A stretch of DNA of 64,000 nucleotides from an uncultured Paracoccaceae bacterium. Lineage in GTDB: Bacteria; Pseudomonadota; Alphaproteobacteria; Rhodobacterales; Rhodobacteraceae. Below are positions 53,617 to 62,800 of this stretch, piece after piece. Each line of letters begins with the position of its first letter. Position 1 is the stretch's first letter. The DNA is taken from the NCBI GenBank assembly GCA_947497185.1, contig CANMFL010000004.1, positions 248,001 through 312,000 of the forward strand, in the 5' to 3' direction. A program made the position numbers and the translations under genes. The notes under the pieces were generated by a model. That model saw nothing but the letters and a program-made list of their open reading frames with translations. It was not told the DNA's origin and did no database searches.

Positions 53617-54575
53617 CGATAGCTGTTCTTGGCGCGGGTGCTTTTGGCGCGGCGCTTGCGATCACTTGGGCCGATGCTGGCCATGACGTGACGCTATGGG
53701 GGCGCGATGCTGACACGCTCGGCACGATGCAACGCACCCGCCAAGTCCCGCGTTTGCCGGACGCGGTTCTACCCGAAAATATTCTCTGTTCCTCCGATTT
53801 AGACACTGTTTTCGCAAGCGACACCATCGCGCTCGCCCTGCCCGCTCAAGCGATGCGTCCGTTTCTGGAAACCCACAAAGCGGCCCTTGCTGGCAAATCG
53901 CTGATCGCATGTTGCAAGGGCATCGACCTGACAACAATGACCGGCCCGGTCACAACCATTCGCAAAATTGTGCCCAGCGCAAACGCTGCAATGTTGACCG
54001 GTCCCAGCTTTGCCGCCGACATCGCGAAGGGATTGCCAACTGCGCTGACGCTTGCGACCGAAGACGACAAAATCGGTGCAACCCTGCAAAACCTCGTCGC
54101 GACACCAACACTACGCGTTTACCGCATCACCGACACCATCGGCGCGGAACTGGGCGGCGCATTAAAGAACGTGATCGCGATTGCCTGCGGCGTTGCCATC
54201 GGTGCGGGGCTTGGCGATAGCGCACGCGCGGCGCTTATGACGCGCGGATTTTCGGAAATGCTGATGCTTGCCGACAGATTGGGCGCAGAACGCGCCACGC
54301 TGGGCGGTTTGTCCGGATTTGGCGATTTGGTCCTGACCTGCACATCGGCACAATCGCGGAATTTCCGCTTTGGGCAATCGCTTGCTGGGGCTACCAACTT
54401 TGACAAAACAACCACCGTTGAAGGCGCCGCGACTGCGAAATCTGTCACGAAACTCGCCAAAACGCTTGATCTTGATTTGCCGATCTGCACGGTGGTTGCT
54501 GATCTTATTGACGAAAAAACCGACGTAGCGGGCGCCCTTGAGGCCCTGATGGCACGTCCCTTAAAGGAAGAATGA
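53613..54575 (+). CDS. gpsA: NAD(P)-dependent glycerol-3-phosphate dehydrogenase
   Basis: A 320-residue enzyme making sn-glycerol 3-phosphate for phospholipids from dihydroxyacetone phosphate. The N-terminal nucleotide motif is [12 protein letters not shown]. The catalytic lysine lies in [13 protein letters not shown], and [13 protein letters not shown] and [14 protein letters not shown] complete the family pattern. It overlaps tsaD by four bases and the YciI gene by four. Confidence 0.97.
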   Translation: MTIAVLGAGAFGAALAITWADAGHDVTLWGRDADTLGTMQRTRQVPRLPDAVLPENILCSSDLDTVFASDTIALALPAQAMRPFLETHKAALAGKSLIACCKGIDLTTMTGPVTTIRKIVPSANAAMLTGPSFAADIAKGLPTALTLATEDDKIGATLQNLVATPTLRVYRITDTIGAELGGALKNVIAIACGVAIGAGLGDSARAALMTRGFSEMLMLADRLGAERATLGGLSGFGDLVLTCTSAQSRNFRFGQSLAGATNFDKTTTVEGAATAKSVTKLAKTLDLDLPICTVVADLIDEKTDVAGALEALMARPLKEE

Positions 54576-54850
54576 ACATGCTCGTAGCTCTCACCGCACG
54601 CGATAAATCTGGCGCATTACAGACGCGGCTCGATAATCGCGACGCACATCTGGCGCACCTAAAATCATCCGGAATCGTCGAAATGGCCGGCCCATTGTTG
54701 GACGCTGACGGCGGCATGTGCGGGTCGTTGATCGTGCTGAACGTCGCAGACATGGCGCAAGCGCAGGCATTTGTGGACGCGGACCCTTACGGCAAAGCGG
54801 GTCTGTTCGATAGCGTCACTTTGGATGCATGGAATAAGGTGATCGGCTGA
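54572..54850 (+). CDS. YciI family protein
   Basis: A 92-residue single-domain protein of the YciI (dimeric ferredoxin-like) fold. It has RLDNRDAHLAHLKSSG, where Arg and His line the putative pocket, then AGPLLDADGGMCGSLIVLN and FVDADPYGKAGLFDSV. Function of the family is largely unknown. It overlaps gpsA and the EVE gene, so it is expressed with them. Confidence 0.92.
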   Translation: MNMLVALTARDKSGALQTRLDNRDAHLAHLKSSGIVEMAGPLLDADGGMCGSLIVLNVADMAQAQAFVDADPYGKAGLFDSVTLDAWNKVIG

Positions 54851-55275
54851 TGGCCTACTGGCTTTTCAAATCGGAACCTGATGTTTTCGGTTGGGATGAT
54901 CTGATCGCCAAAGGTGACGCTGGCGAAGAATGGGACGGCGTGCGCAACTATCAAGCCCGCAACAACATGCGCGCAATGGCCAAAGGCGATCGTGGTTTTT
55001 TCTACCACTCGCGCTCTGGCCTTGAAATCGTTGGCATCGTCGAGGTCTGCGCCGTAGCCCATCAAGACAGCACAACCGATGACGACCGCTGGGACTGCGT
55101 TGATGTGCGTGCGGTCAAACCATTCGCACAACCCGTGACGCTGAAAACAATCAAAGCGGACCCGCGACTGGCAGAAATGTCATTGGTGAAAAGCATGCGG
55201 CTATCGGTGCAGCCCGTGACGGACGCGGAATGGGCGATTGTCTGCGCCTTAGGTGCGACAGACCCGAATGTCTGA
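54850..55275 (+). CDS. EVE domain protein (THYN1-like)
   Basis: A 141-residue protein that is almost entirely an EVE (PUA-related) domain: AYWLFKSEPDVFGWDDL, WDGVRNYQARNNMRAM, GDRGFFYHS and then VKSMRLSVQPV. EVE domains bind modified bases in nucleic acids. Here it ends a housekeeping operon (tsaD-gpsA-yciI), not a defence or restriction locus. Start overlaps the yciI stop by one base; an intrinsic terminator follows. Confidence 0.94.
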   Translation: MAYWLFKSEPDVFGWDDLIAKGDAGEEWDGVRNYQARNNMRAMAKGDRGFFYHSRSGLEIVGIVEVCAVAHQDSTTDDDRWDCVDVRAVKPFAQPVTLKTIKADPRLAEMSLVKSMRLSVQPVTDAEWAIVCALGATDPNV

Positions 55276-55292
55276 CCCTAGGTAAAAATAGA

Positions 55293-55322
55293 AAAAGCCC
55301 GCCTTGAACACAGCGGGCTTTT
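55293..55322. terminator. Bidirectional terminator between EVE and DUF2853 genes
   Basis: AAAAGCCCGC (55293-55302) pairs with GCGGGCTTTT (55313-55322) around a ten-base loop. A and T runs on both flanks allow it to end both convergent transcripts. Confidence 0.9.
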
Positions 55323-55341
55323 CAAAACTCAAACGGTCAGA

Positions 55342-55683
55342 TTAGCCGTAGACCGCTTCTTTGCCGAAATGCTTGGTCAGCATGTAGTAGACGACCGCAC
55401 GGTATTTGTTGCGCTCGGATTTGCCGTACACTTCGATCACAGAATTGATTGCTTCCATCAATTCAGGACCGTCTGCCAAGCCTAGTTTCTTGATAAGAAA
55501 GTTGTTTTTCACAGTTTCAAGCTCTGCCGCTTGGCTGCCCGCAACCGTGGACGCATCGGCGTTGTAGATTGAAGGGCCGCAACCGATGGTCACCTTGGTC
55601 AGCAAATCCATGTCCGGTGTCATGTTGCATTTGCCCTTAAGGTCTTCCGCATACTTTGCGATCCAATCGTCTCTCTTACCCAT
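55342..55683 (-). CDS. DUF2853 family protein
   Basis: A 113-residue helical protein recognised as DUF2853 by its opening (KRDDWIAKYAEDLKGKC), TPDMDLLTKVTIGCGPSIYNAD, and NKYRAVVYYMLTKHFGKE. It has no signal peptide or membrane span. Function is unknown; the family is common in Rhodobacterales. AAGGACGAC precedes the ATG. It appears monocistronic, with its own terminator downstream. Confidence 0.9.
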   Translation of the reverse strand: MGKRDDWIAKYAEDLKGKCNMTPDMDLLTKVTIGCGPSIYNADASTVAGSQAAELETVKNNFLIKKLGLADGPELMEAINSVIEVYGKSERNKYRAVVYYMLTKHFGKEAVYG

Positions 55684-55794
55684 AATGTCGTCCTTGTTGT
55701 TGATTTGGCCGATGTTGACCGTATTGCGGGTAGGTTAGTCTGACGATTCGCTTTGCGTAAAGGAAAAATGCAGGGGAAAGTTTTGCTCGGCGGA

Positions 55795-56535
55795 TCACCG
55801 ACACAGCCCCCAGCCGTTTGATTGCACATGAAAATGATCGGCGTGCAGCGTATTGTAGTCTGGCGAAAGGGTGACGCGGAACCAATCGCAAGCAGTATCG
55901 CGCGCTTGACGCAGGAACGCGCCCTTCGCACTCCCGTCGTCCCAATCGTTAATCAGACGTAACTGGGTCCCATCGCTGAGGCGAAAACCGGCGATATCAA
56001 TGGCATCGGCGGTTGCATGTTTGCTCCACCGTTCGGCTGATCCCCTGATCCGGCGGCAATTATAGCTACCGATATGGTCAATCTGCGTGATGTTCGCACC
56101 AAGCAGTTCAAGCGCCGCAGGTTGCAGCGCGTGATGTTCCCACATCGCCAGTCGCACAGCGATTGCGCAACGGGTTTCAATCGGCGCAAGTGCCGCATCA
56201 CCAACGCCGCGCAAATCGACACGCCCTTTAATGTGACAGGTTTCGGATGTTTCGAGGTCATTCATGCGAGTGAAATTTGCTGTGGTTTCCAAAACTGCCA
56301 AACAGCTTTGCGTCGAGGCAAGTGCGCGTTCCAATTTCCACGCGGTCAACGGTGTCACCGGATCAGTGATTTCTAGCGGGACAGTCGGATTCCACTCACG
56401 CGGGAGCGGGCTATCAGGGTGATAAATCGCGAGATATCCGCCCCCCAACAAACCAATCAACGCAAATAAAAACACCGCCCGCCCCAATCGGGACGGACGG
56501 CGTTTGCTCGGTTCTGGTCGCTGGTGAGGTTTCAC
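55795..56535 (-). CDS. Extensin-like (M15-related) envelope protein
   Basis: 246 residues from a GTG at 56535. One N-terminal membrane anchor (about 18-40) precedes an extensin-C domain with SYNCRRIRGSAERWSKHATADAIDIAGFRL and LHADHFHVQSNGWGLC. The spaced His/Asp/His residues match the zinc site of D,D-carboxypeptidase-like M15 enzymes, so a role in peptidoglycan trimming is possible. Paired cysteines suggest disulfides in the periplasm. It begins 12 bases after the ahcY stop. Confidence 0.9.
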   Translation of the reverse strand: MKPHQRPEPSKRRPSRLGRAVFLFALIGLLGGGYLAIYHPDSPLPREWNPTVPLEITDPVTPLTAWKLERALASTQSCLAVLETTANFTRMNDLETSETCHIKGRVDLRGVGDAALAPIETRCAIAVRLAMWEHHALQPAALELLGANITQIDHIGSYNCRRIRGSAERWSKHATADAIDIAGFRLSDGTQLRLINDWDDGSAKGAFLRQARDTACDWFRVTLSPDYNTLHADHFHVQSNGWGLCR

Positions 56536-56547
56536 CGGTACGCGCCC

Positions 56548-57939
56548 TTAGTAGCGATAGTGCTCTGGCTTGAACGGACCTTCTGGTTTCACACCAATGT
56601 ATGCCGCTTGTTCCGCATCCAATGTGGACAGGCGCACGCCGATCCGATCAAGGTGCAAACGCGCCACTTTCTCGTCCAGATGCTTCGGCAGGATGTAAAC
56701 ACCCGGCGCGTAATCATCAGTTTTTGTCCAAAGTTCGATCTGCGCCAACACTTGGTTGGTGAATGACGCGGACATCACAAATGACGGGTGGCCAGTCGCA
56801 TTGCCGAGGTTCAGCAGGCGACCTTCTGACAACAAGATCAAGCGGTTGCCGTTAGGCATCTCGATCATGTCGACCTGTTCTTTGATGTTCGTCCACTTGT
56901 GATTTTTCAACGCAGCGACCTGAATTTCGTTATCAAAGTGGCCGATGTTGCCAACAATCGCCATGTCTTTCATCTGGCGCATATGCTCGATGCGAATGAC
57001 GTCTTTGTTGCCAGTTGTTGTGATGAAAATGTCTGCGGTTTCAACAGCATCCTCAAGACGAACCACCTCAAAGCCGTCCATAGCCGCCTGCAATGCACAG
57101 ATCGGGTCAACTTCAGTCACCTTCACACGCGCACCTGCACCGGACAATGACGCAGCAGAGCCTTTGCCAACATCGCCGTAACCCATCACAACAGCAACTT
57201 TACCAGCCATCATCGTGTCGGTGGCGCGGCGAATGCCGTCAACGAGGCTCTCTTTACAGCCGTATTTGTTGTCGAATTTCGACTTTGTGACGGAATCGTT
57301 CACGTTGATCGCAGGGAATGGCAACTGACTTTCGCGCTGCAATTCATACAGACGGTGAACGCCTGTTGTTGTTTCCTCGGACACACCGAGGATTGCCTCG
57401 CGTGTTTTCGTAAAGAAACCAGGCGTTTCTGCCATGCGTTTTTTGATCTGCGCAAAAATCGCTTCTTCTTCTTCGGATGTAGGAATTTCGATCAAGTCGG
57501 CTTCGCCAGCCTCAACACGCGCACCCAGCAGCACATATAGTGTCGCGTCGCCGCCATCGTCCAAGATCAGGTTTGCACCCTCTGGGAACATGAACGACCG
57601 GTCGAGGTAATCCCAATGTTCAACCAAAGACTGCCCTTTGATCGCGAATACAGGCACGCCGGATTCGGCGATTGCAGCCGCTGCGTGGTCTTGCGTCGAG
57701 AAGATGTTACAAGACGCCCAGCGCACATCAGCACCCAGTGCGACAAGCGTTTCAATCAGAACGGCCGTTTGGATTGTCATGTGCAACGATCCAACGATCC
57801 GCGCACCTTTCAGAGGTTTGCTTTCGCCGTATTCCTCCCGCAACGCCATCAGACCCGGCATTTCAGTTTCAGCGATATCCAACTCTTTGCGGCCAAAACC
57901 AGCAAGTGCAATGTCTTTAACGATGTAGTCTTCGGCCAT
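56548..57939 (-). CDS. ahcY: Adenosylhomocysteinase
   Basis: 463 residues from ATG 57939 (TTGGAGGCTTTC upstream; a start at 57975 has none). It hydrolyses S-adenosylhomocysteine to adenosine and homocysteine using bound NAD. Motifs: [51 protein letters not shown] with the catalytic region, [13 protein letters not shown] for NAD, and the C-terminal [10 protein letters not shown] with the essential Lys/Tyr tail. Typical alphaproteobacterial length. Confidence 0.98.
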   Translation of the reverse strand: MAEDYIVKDIALAGFGRKELDIAETEMPGLMALREEYGESKPLKGARIVGSLHMTIQTAVLIETLVALGADVRWASCNIFSTQDHAAAAIAESGVPVFAIKGQSLVEHWDYLDRSFMFPEGANLILDDGGDATLYVLLGARVEAGEADLIEIPTSEEEEAIFAQIKKRMAETPGFFTKTREAILGVSEETTTGVHRLYELQRESQLPFPAINVNDSVTKSKFDNKYGCKESLVDGIRRATDTMMAGKVAVVMGYGDVGKGSAASLSGAGARVKVTEVDPICALQAAMDGFEVVRLEDAVETADIFITTTGNKDVIRIEHMRQMKDMAIVGNIGHFDNEIQVAALKNHKWTNIKEQVDMIEMPNGNRLILLSEGRLLNLGNATGHPSFVMSASFTNQVLAQIELWTKTDDYAPGVYILPKHLDEKVARLHLDRIGVRLSTLDAEQAAYIGVKPEGPFKPEHYRY

Positions 57940-58059
57940 GAAAGCCTCCAAATTGGTTATGATGTTGGACATCATCTAGCATTCGACATGACCTGTCGCA
58001 ACTCGCACAACACTGGCCGCACCGCGATCTCCGTCATGCTATCCGCGTCATGCCCGAAA

Positions 58060-58076
58060 AACTCTAACTTAGAGTT
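58060..58076. promoter_or_regulatory. 17-bp palindrome upstream of ahcY
   Basis: AACTCTAA (58060-58067), one central C, and TTAGAGTT (58069-58076) form a perfect inverted repeat 120 bases before the ahcY start. It looks like an operator for a dimeric repressor or activator. It is also 55 bases past the stop of the minus-strand glycosyltransferase. Regulator unknown. Confidence 0.4.
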
Positions 58077-58130
58077 AGGATTATGGCGCTTAATGAGTGA
58101 TGAACCGAATTGATACGTGTGATTATTCGC

Positions 58131-59738
58131 CTATTCGCACGTCCGCTGATAATAGGTAAATGTGACATCGCCTGCCGTTGGCCGGAATTTTACAAGATCA
58201 GCAGGAATAGGCAGCGTCGCCGTGGTCACACCGTAGCAGGCGCTGAAGCCCTCGATGTCGCGAAGTTCGACCCCTGTCAAAAACCATTTGTCTGCATCGG
58301 CGATGTTGATCCCTTCGGACCCGCCGAGGATCAGATAATCAGGCGTAAGCGACAACACATAGGCCCCGTCGCCCTTCCCATGGCCCGGCATCGACTGACG
58401 GCGTGCTAGGATGGGGACATCCGCGCGCATAGCAATTGTCCTGTCATTTAGGCCAAGCATGTCGATGTAGATGTGGGACGGCGCATGGAACGGTGTCGAT
58501 CCAGCCGTGTTAAGCCCTACCGTCGATCCGGCCGGCCAATTCGCTTCGATGTAGCGACCAACGATGGTCCCATTAAACGCAGCCCAATCCATGCGGAATG
58601 ATCGGGCCGTCGACCCCGCGACAATCATAACAAATAGCAAGACCACTAGCCCAATGCGTGCGGGCATCGGACGTAGACTACCCCACAAAGCGACGACCAG
58701 CAGTGCGAATGGCCCCGATATCGGCAAGAGAACACGTGCCGCCGCCATATGATCCCCGCCTGACCAAATGACATAGCCCACGAAGGTGCTGCACACGATC
58801 AACAATACAACGGTAAGGCGGTTCAAACGCCCCCAAACCAAAGTGGCGACAAGTGCAATTGCGCTGCATGTCATGACCGGCAGATAAAGCAACGCAGATC
58901 GCAACAGGTAATCACCGACGCGTTCGAGGCGCAGGGCCAAGTCCAATCCGACCTTTGCATGAAATGTATTTGGCAATACGTCGCCGTAATATGACACGCG
59001 CCATCCAAGATGGATCATAAAGACCACGAAAGGGATACCTGCCACGATGACGGCACACATCAGTCGGTGCCTCCACCCAAAAGGCCCCGCGATCAGAAGC
59101 GCAAAAAACGTTGCCGCAACAATAATTACACCATCAGGACGGGTCAAAACGGCAAGGGCAAAGGCTATGCCCGCGCAAAAAAGTGTCCAGTAGGGCAGCG
59201 GGTAGGGCGCTTGGGTGACAAGCGCACGGACCACAAAAGCCATCGCGCCTGCGACAAAGGCAGCGGCAAGCGGTGCCTCCAACCCACCCAACACCCAAAC
59301 CGACAACGAGACATTCCCAAGGATCATCGCGACACCAAGCGCTGCTGCCTCTGACCGATGCGGATACAGCGCGCGCGCGCCCAAAAAGACGGCCCACACG
59401 AGCAAAATGACCGCGAAAATATTGATTAATCGGACTGCAACAACTGGATCAATTCCCGCCTTTAGTAAGGCAGACGTGATCATAACATAAAGAAAGTTGG
59501 TGTAGCCTTCGACGCGGTCCCCCAAATTCCAAGACAGGTCGCCTGCATCTGCAAAATTTTGGGCGTAGCGCAGTGAAATAAACGCGTCGTCATGCAGGAA
59601 AAATCGGTTTCGCCATAGGTTGATGGCAAAAAGAACCAATCCGAACACCAAAACACCAGGCGTGGCATAACGCGAAGGCAAGACTGGCTGTTCAACACCC
59701 TTGCTACCATCTGGGGGGACCTGCGTCGTATGAGGCAT
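58131..59738 (-). CDS. GT-C type membrane glycosyltransferase
   Basis: A 535-residue polytopic protein with about ten spans. After the first span it has the motif FFLHDDAFISLRYAQNFADA and then RVEGYTNFLYV, the DDA...EGYTNFL pattern of lipid-linked-sugar transferases resembling mycobacterial AftB. A soluble C-terminal part (from about 390) with PDYLILGGSEG and a cysteine near each end follows. It would add a sugar to an envelope glycan on the periplasmic side. The acceptor is unknown. No Shine-Dalgarno is obvious at the ATG. Confidence 0.82.
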   Translation of the reverse strand: MPHTTQVPPDGSKGVEQPVLPSRYATPGVLVFGLVLFAINLWRNRFFLHDDAFISLRYAQNFADAGDLSWNLGDRVEGYTNFLYVMITSALLKAGIDPVVAVRLINIFAVILLVWAVFLGARALYPHRSEAAALGVAMILGNVSLSVWVLGGLEAPLAAAFVAGAMAFVVRALVTQAPYPLPYWTLFCAGIAFALAVLTRPDGVIIVAATFFALLIAGPFGWRHRLMCAVIVAGIPFVVFMIHLGWRVSYYGDVLPNTFHAKVGLDLALRLERVGDYLLRSALLYLPVMTCSAIALVATLVWGRLNRLTVVLLIVCSTFVGYVIWSGGDHMAAARVLLPISGPFALLVVALWGSLRPMPARIGLVVLLFVMIVAGSTARSFRMDWAAFNGTIVGRYIEANWPAGSTVGLNTAGSTPFHAPSHIYIDMLGLNDRTIAMRADVPILARRQSMPGHGKGDGAYVLSLTPDYLILGGSEGINIADADKWFLTGVELRDIEGFSACYGVTTATLPIPADLVKFRPTAGDVTFTYYQRTCE

Positions 59739-59833
59739 AAGTGGATTAACTCACTAATATTACAGGAAAATGCATTTCGTCGAATAGAGGGCCACAGGAT
59801 GGGACGCCTATGAACGCGCCCTACCCTTCTTGT

Positions 59834-62800
59834 TTAGGCGAGAATGAAGACATCCGTCTCTGACCACTCGACACCCGAGATTGATGCATAATCCAGCGCG
59901 CCAGCACCTTCAGCATTCCCAGTGGAATCGATAATGTCGACGGCATCATCAAACTGATAATAGCGCAGTAAATCTGCTTCGGTCGGGTCAATGGTCGTGT
60001 TAAAACTGCTAGCGATCTCAGACGCTGTGCGTGCATCATCCCAGATACGCAGCTCGTCCAGTTTCCCACCAAACGCTTTGTTTTCGCGCACATTTGCGGC
60101 GACGTCGTCAATCAGAAGGTCGGACGCCAAGTCATTTGTTGCGGTCGCATCCAAAACACCATTCACAAAGATCGAGAAATCATCGCCATCCCGCACCAGT
60201 GCAAAATGATTCCAAACGTCATCGGCCAACACAGTGGTATTCGAAACGATCACATCCGTCGAAATAGTTGATTCCGTGGAGTAAAGCCGTAACCGGCCCG
60301 CGTGGAAGTTCAGATCGTTGCCTAAAATCCCGTCTGTCGCAGGATCATCGCCTGACGCGCTATCGTGCTGGCCGCCCTTAAAGATGGAATCGTATTTGTT
60401 GACGTTGCTGCCCGTTTCAAGTGCAGCCCAGAATTCGACAGTGTAATCACCGGTGACGACAAGATCTTGAACGTCGACGCCCGATCCATTGTTTTGGCTC
60501 AAAAGCGATCCAGCATCACCACCAGCAGGGCTACCGCCAGCAGCCACATTGATCGTCGCTGTCGCCACGTTGGACCATTTTCCTTCGTTGTCTTGCACGC
60601 GGTAAGTGAAACTATCAGAGCCCTCAAACGGTGGGTCGGTTGGCACATATTCCGCGTGACCGTAGTGGCCCGCAGGCAAGCCACGGTCGATCAGCTCTTG
60701 CTCCGTGTCGATAATCTCGATCGTGCCAGAGCTAGGTCCGCTCACGATTTCAACCGCTTGCATGTTTAGCATACCATCCGGATCGGTATCATTATCCAAG
60801 ATATGCAAGTGGTTCGTGACCGGATCGAAACCGGTGGTCAGGTCGAACGTATCGTCCACTGCTACCGGCGCGACATTGCCCACGTCAATGTCCGCAGTGG
60901 CGTATGTCGTCGCCGCACCAAGCTCATCTGTCACCGTCAATGTCACCGTGAACAGCCCATCCATAGTATAGGTGTGTGACGGGGCCGTGTCAGTTGACGT
61001 AGCCCCATCGCCAAAGTCCCACGCATAGGTCAGCGCATGATCTTCCGCGTCGGTCACATCAGACGCAAAAGTAACCGTGTAGGGCAGAATGTTCGATGTG
61101 TTCTCGCCCGGATCAAGCAGAATACCCGTGCCGCTGGGTGCGGTATTGGGCGGCCCCGCATTCCCATTCGCGATAGTCAGCGAGACGGCTGCCCTGTCGG
61201 TGTCCGTCCCGTCGCCAATCACATATTCAACTGAGACAGTAACGCTTTCCCCAACGGCTAGCGAAGAAAATTCAAAATCGCGGTCTTTGAATTCAACTGT
61301 TCCATCATCGCCAACACGGAAAATACCACCGCCGTCGGACCAAACTTTTAATCGTCCAGATGAATCAAAGGAGCTGCTGGTGTCGCTTGCACCATTGACC
61401 TTAAAGCCTGCAAGTTCAATCAGATTGAAACCGCTGCCAGCGTCCGTGTCATTCGCAAAGATATTGTAAGGTAAAGTGATCCAATCGCCAGACGCGATGT
61501 CGGCCAAGTCAATAGTGCCAAGATCATCGACAGCATCCAGAACAAGCAGGGGTGTCGTGGCCACATTGATCGTCGCTGTCGCGACGTTGGACCATTTGCC
61601 TTCACTGTCCTGCACGCGGTAAGTGAAACTATCAGAGCCCTCAAATTGTGGGTTGGTTGGCACATATTCCGCGTGACCGTAGTGGCCAGCAGGCAAGCCA
61701 CGATCGATCAACTCTTGCTCCGTGTCCATAATCTCGACCGTGCCAGAGCTAGGTCCGCTCACGATTTGAACGGCTTGCATGTTTAGCATACCATCCGGAT
61801 CAGTATCATTGTCTAAGATATGCAAGTGGTTCGTGACCGGATCGAAACCGGTGGCCAGGTCGAACGTATCGTCCACCGCTAGCGGCGCGACATTGCCCAC
61901 GTCAATGCCCGCAGTGGCATATGTCGTCGCCGCACCAAGCTCATCTGTTACCGTCAATGTCACAGTGAACAGCCCATCCGTGGTGTAGGTGTGTGACGGT
62001 GCCACATCAGTTGACGTGGCCCCATCACCAAAGTCCCACGCATAGGTCAGCGCATGATCTTCCGCGTCGGTCACATCAGACGCAAAAGTAACCGTGTAGG
62101 GCAGAATGTTCGATGTGTTCTCACCCGGATCAAGCACAATACCCGTACCACTAGGTGCGGTGTTGGGCGTGCCTTCCCCTTGGACCGTCAAGCTGACGGA
62201 TGCAGTGTCTATATCGTCGCCATCTGCCATATCATAAGTCACTGATGTCGTGCGGCTCTCACCTGCGGACAGGGTTGCAAACTCTAGGTCTCTATCGCGA
62301 AATTCGACGGTGCCGTCAGGATAAATCCGGAATTGCCCGCCGTTATCGCCCCAAACCCAACCAAACCGGCCCGACGCGTCGATCAAATTATCCGTCTTGG
62401 GCGCCCCCGTGATCTTGAATCCGTTAAGCGCTACAACAGAAAACGGATCGCCTGTCGGGTTGGTATCATTGGCCAGCGCGTTGCCGATCATTGTAATCGT
62501 GTTACCGCCCAAACTGCTGACAGCCATGGTGATATCATCGTCATTCGCCTCCACAGGGCCGACAACGGCGCCTTGTGCGTAGACAGGCCGCAGGACAGAA
62601 TCGATTTCAGGTGTCACGAAGGTACGCTGTGATGTTGTGATGTTCGGATCGTCTTCCCAATGCGAGAAATTCCATTCGAACCCGTCTGCCACGTAAGTGC
62701 TTTGTACAACGACATTATGGTGGAATCCGATGACGTTATCGCGCACCTGATCGCCCGTGAATGCGACCCCATCGAGGAAGAAGGTGAAGTTAGGCACATC

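Noticed and set aside
54850-55275. EVE protein as part of a defence island
   Set aside because: It is translationally coupled to tsaD-gpsA-yciI, and no nuclease, restriction or toxin gene lies nearby.
57940-58130. SAH riboswitch before ahcY
   Set aside because: None of the conserved SAH-aptamer blocks could be matched; only a short palindrome is present.
60544-62170. Direct repeats as CRISPR or mobile element
   Set aside because: The units are 610 bases, in-frame, inside a coding sequence, and encode PKD/cadherin domains; there are only two copies and no spacers.
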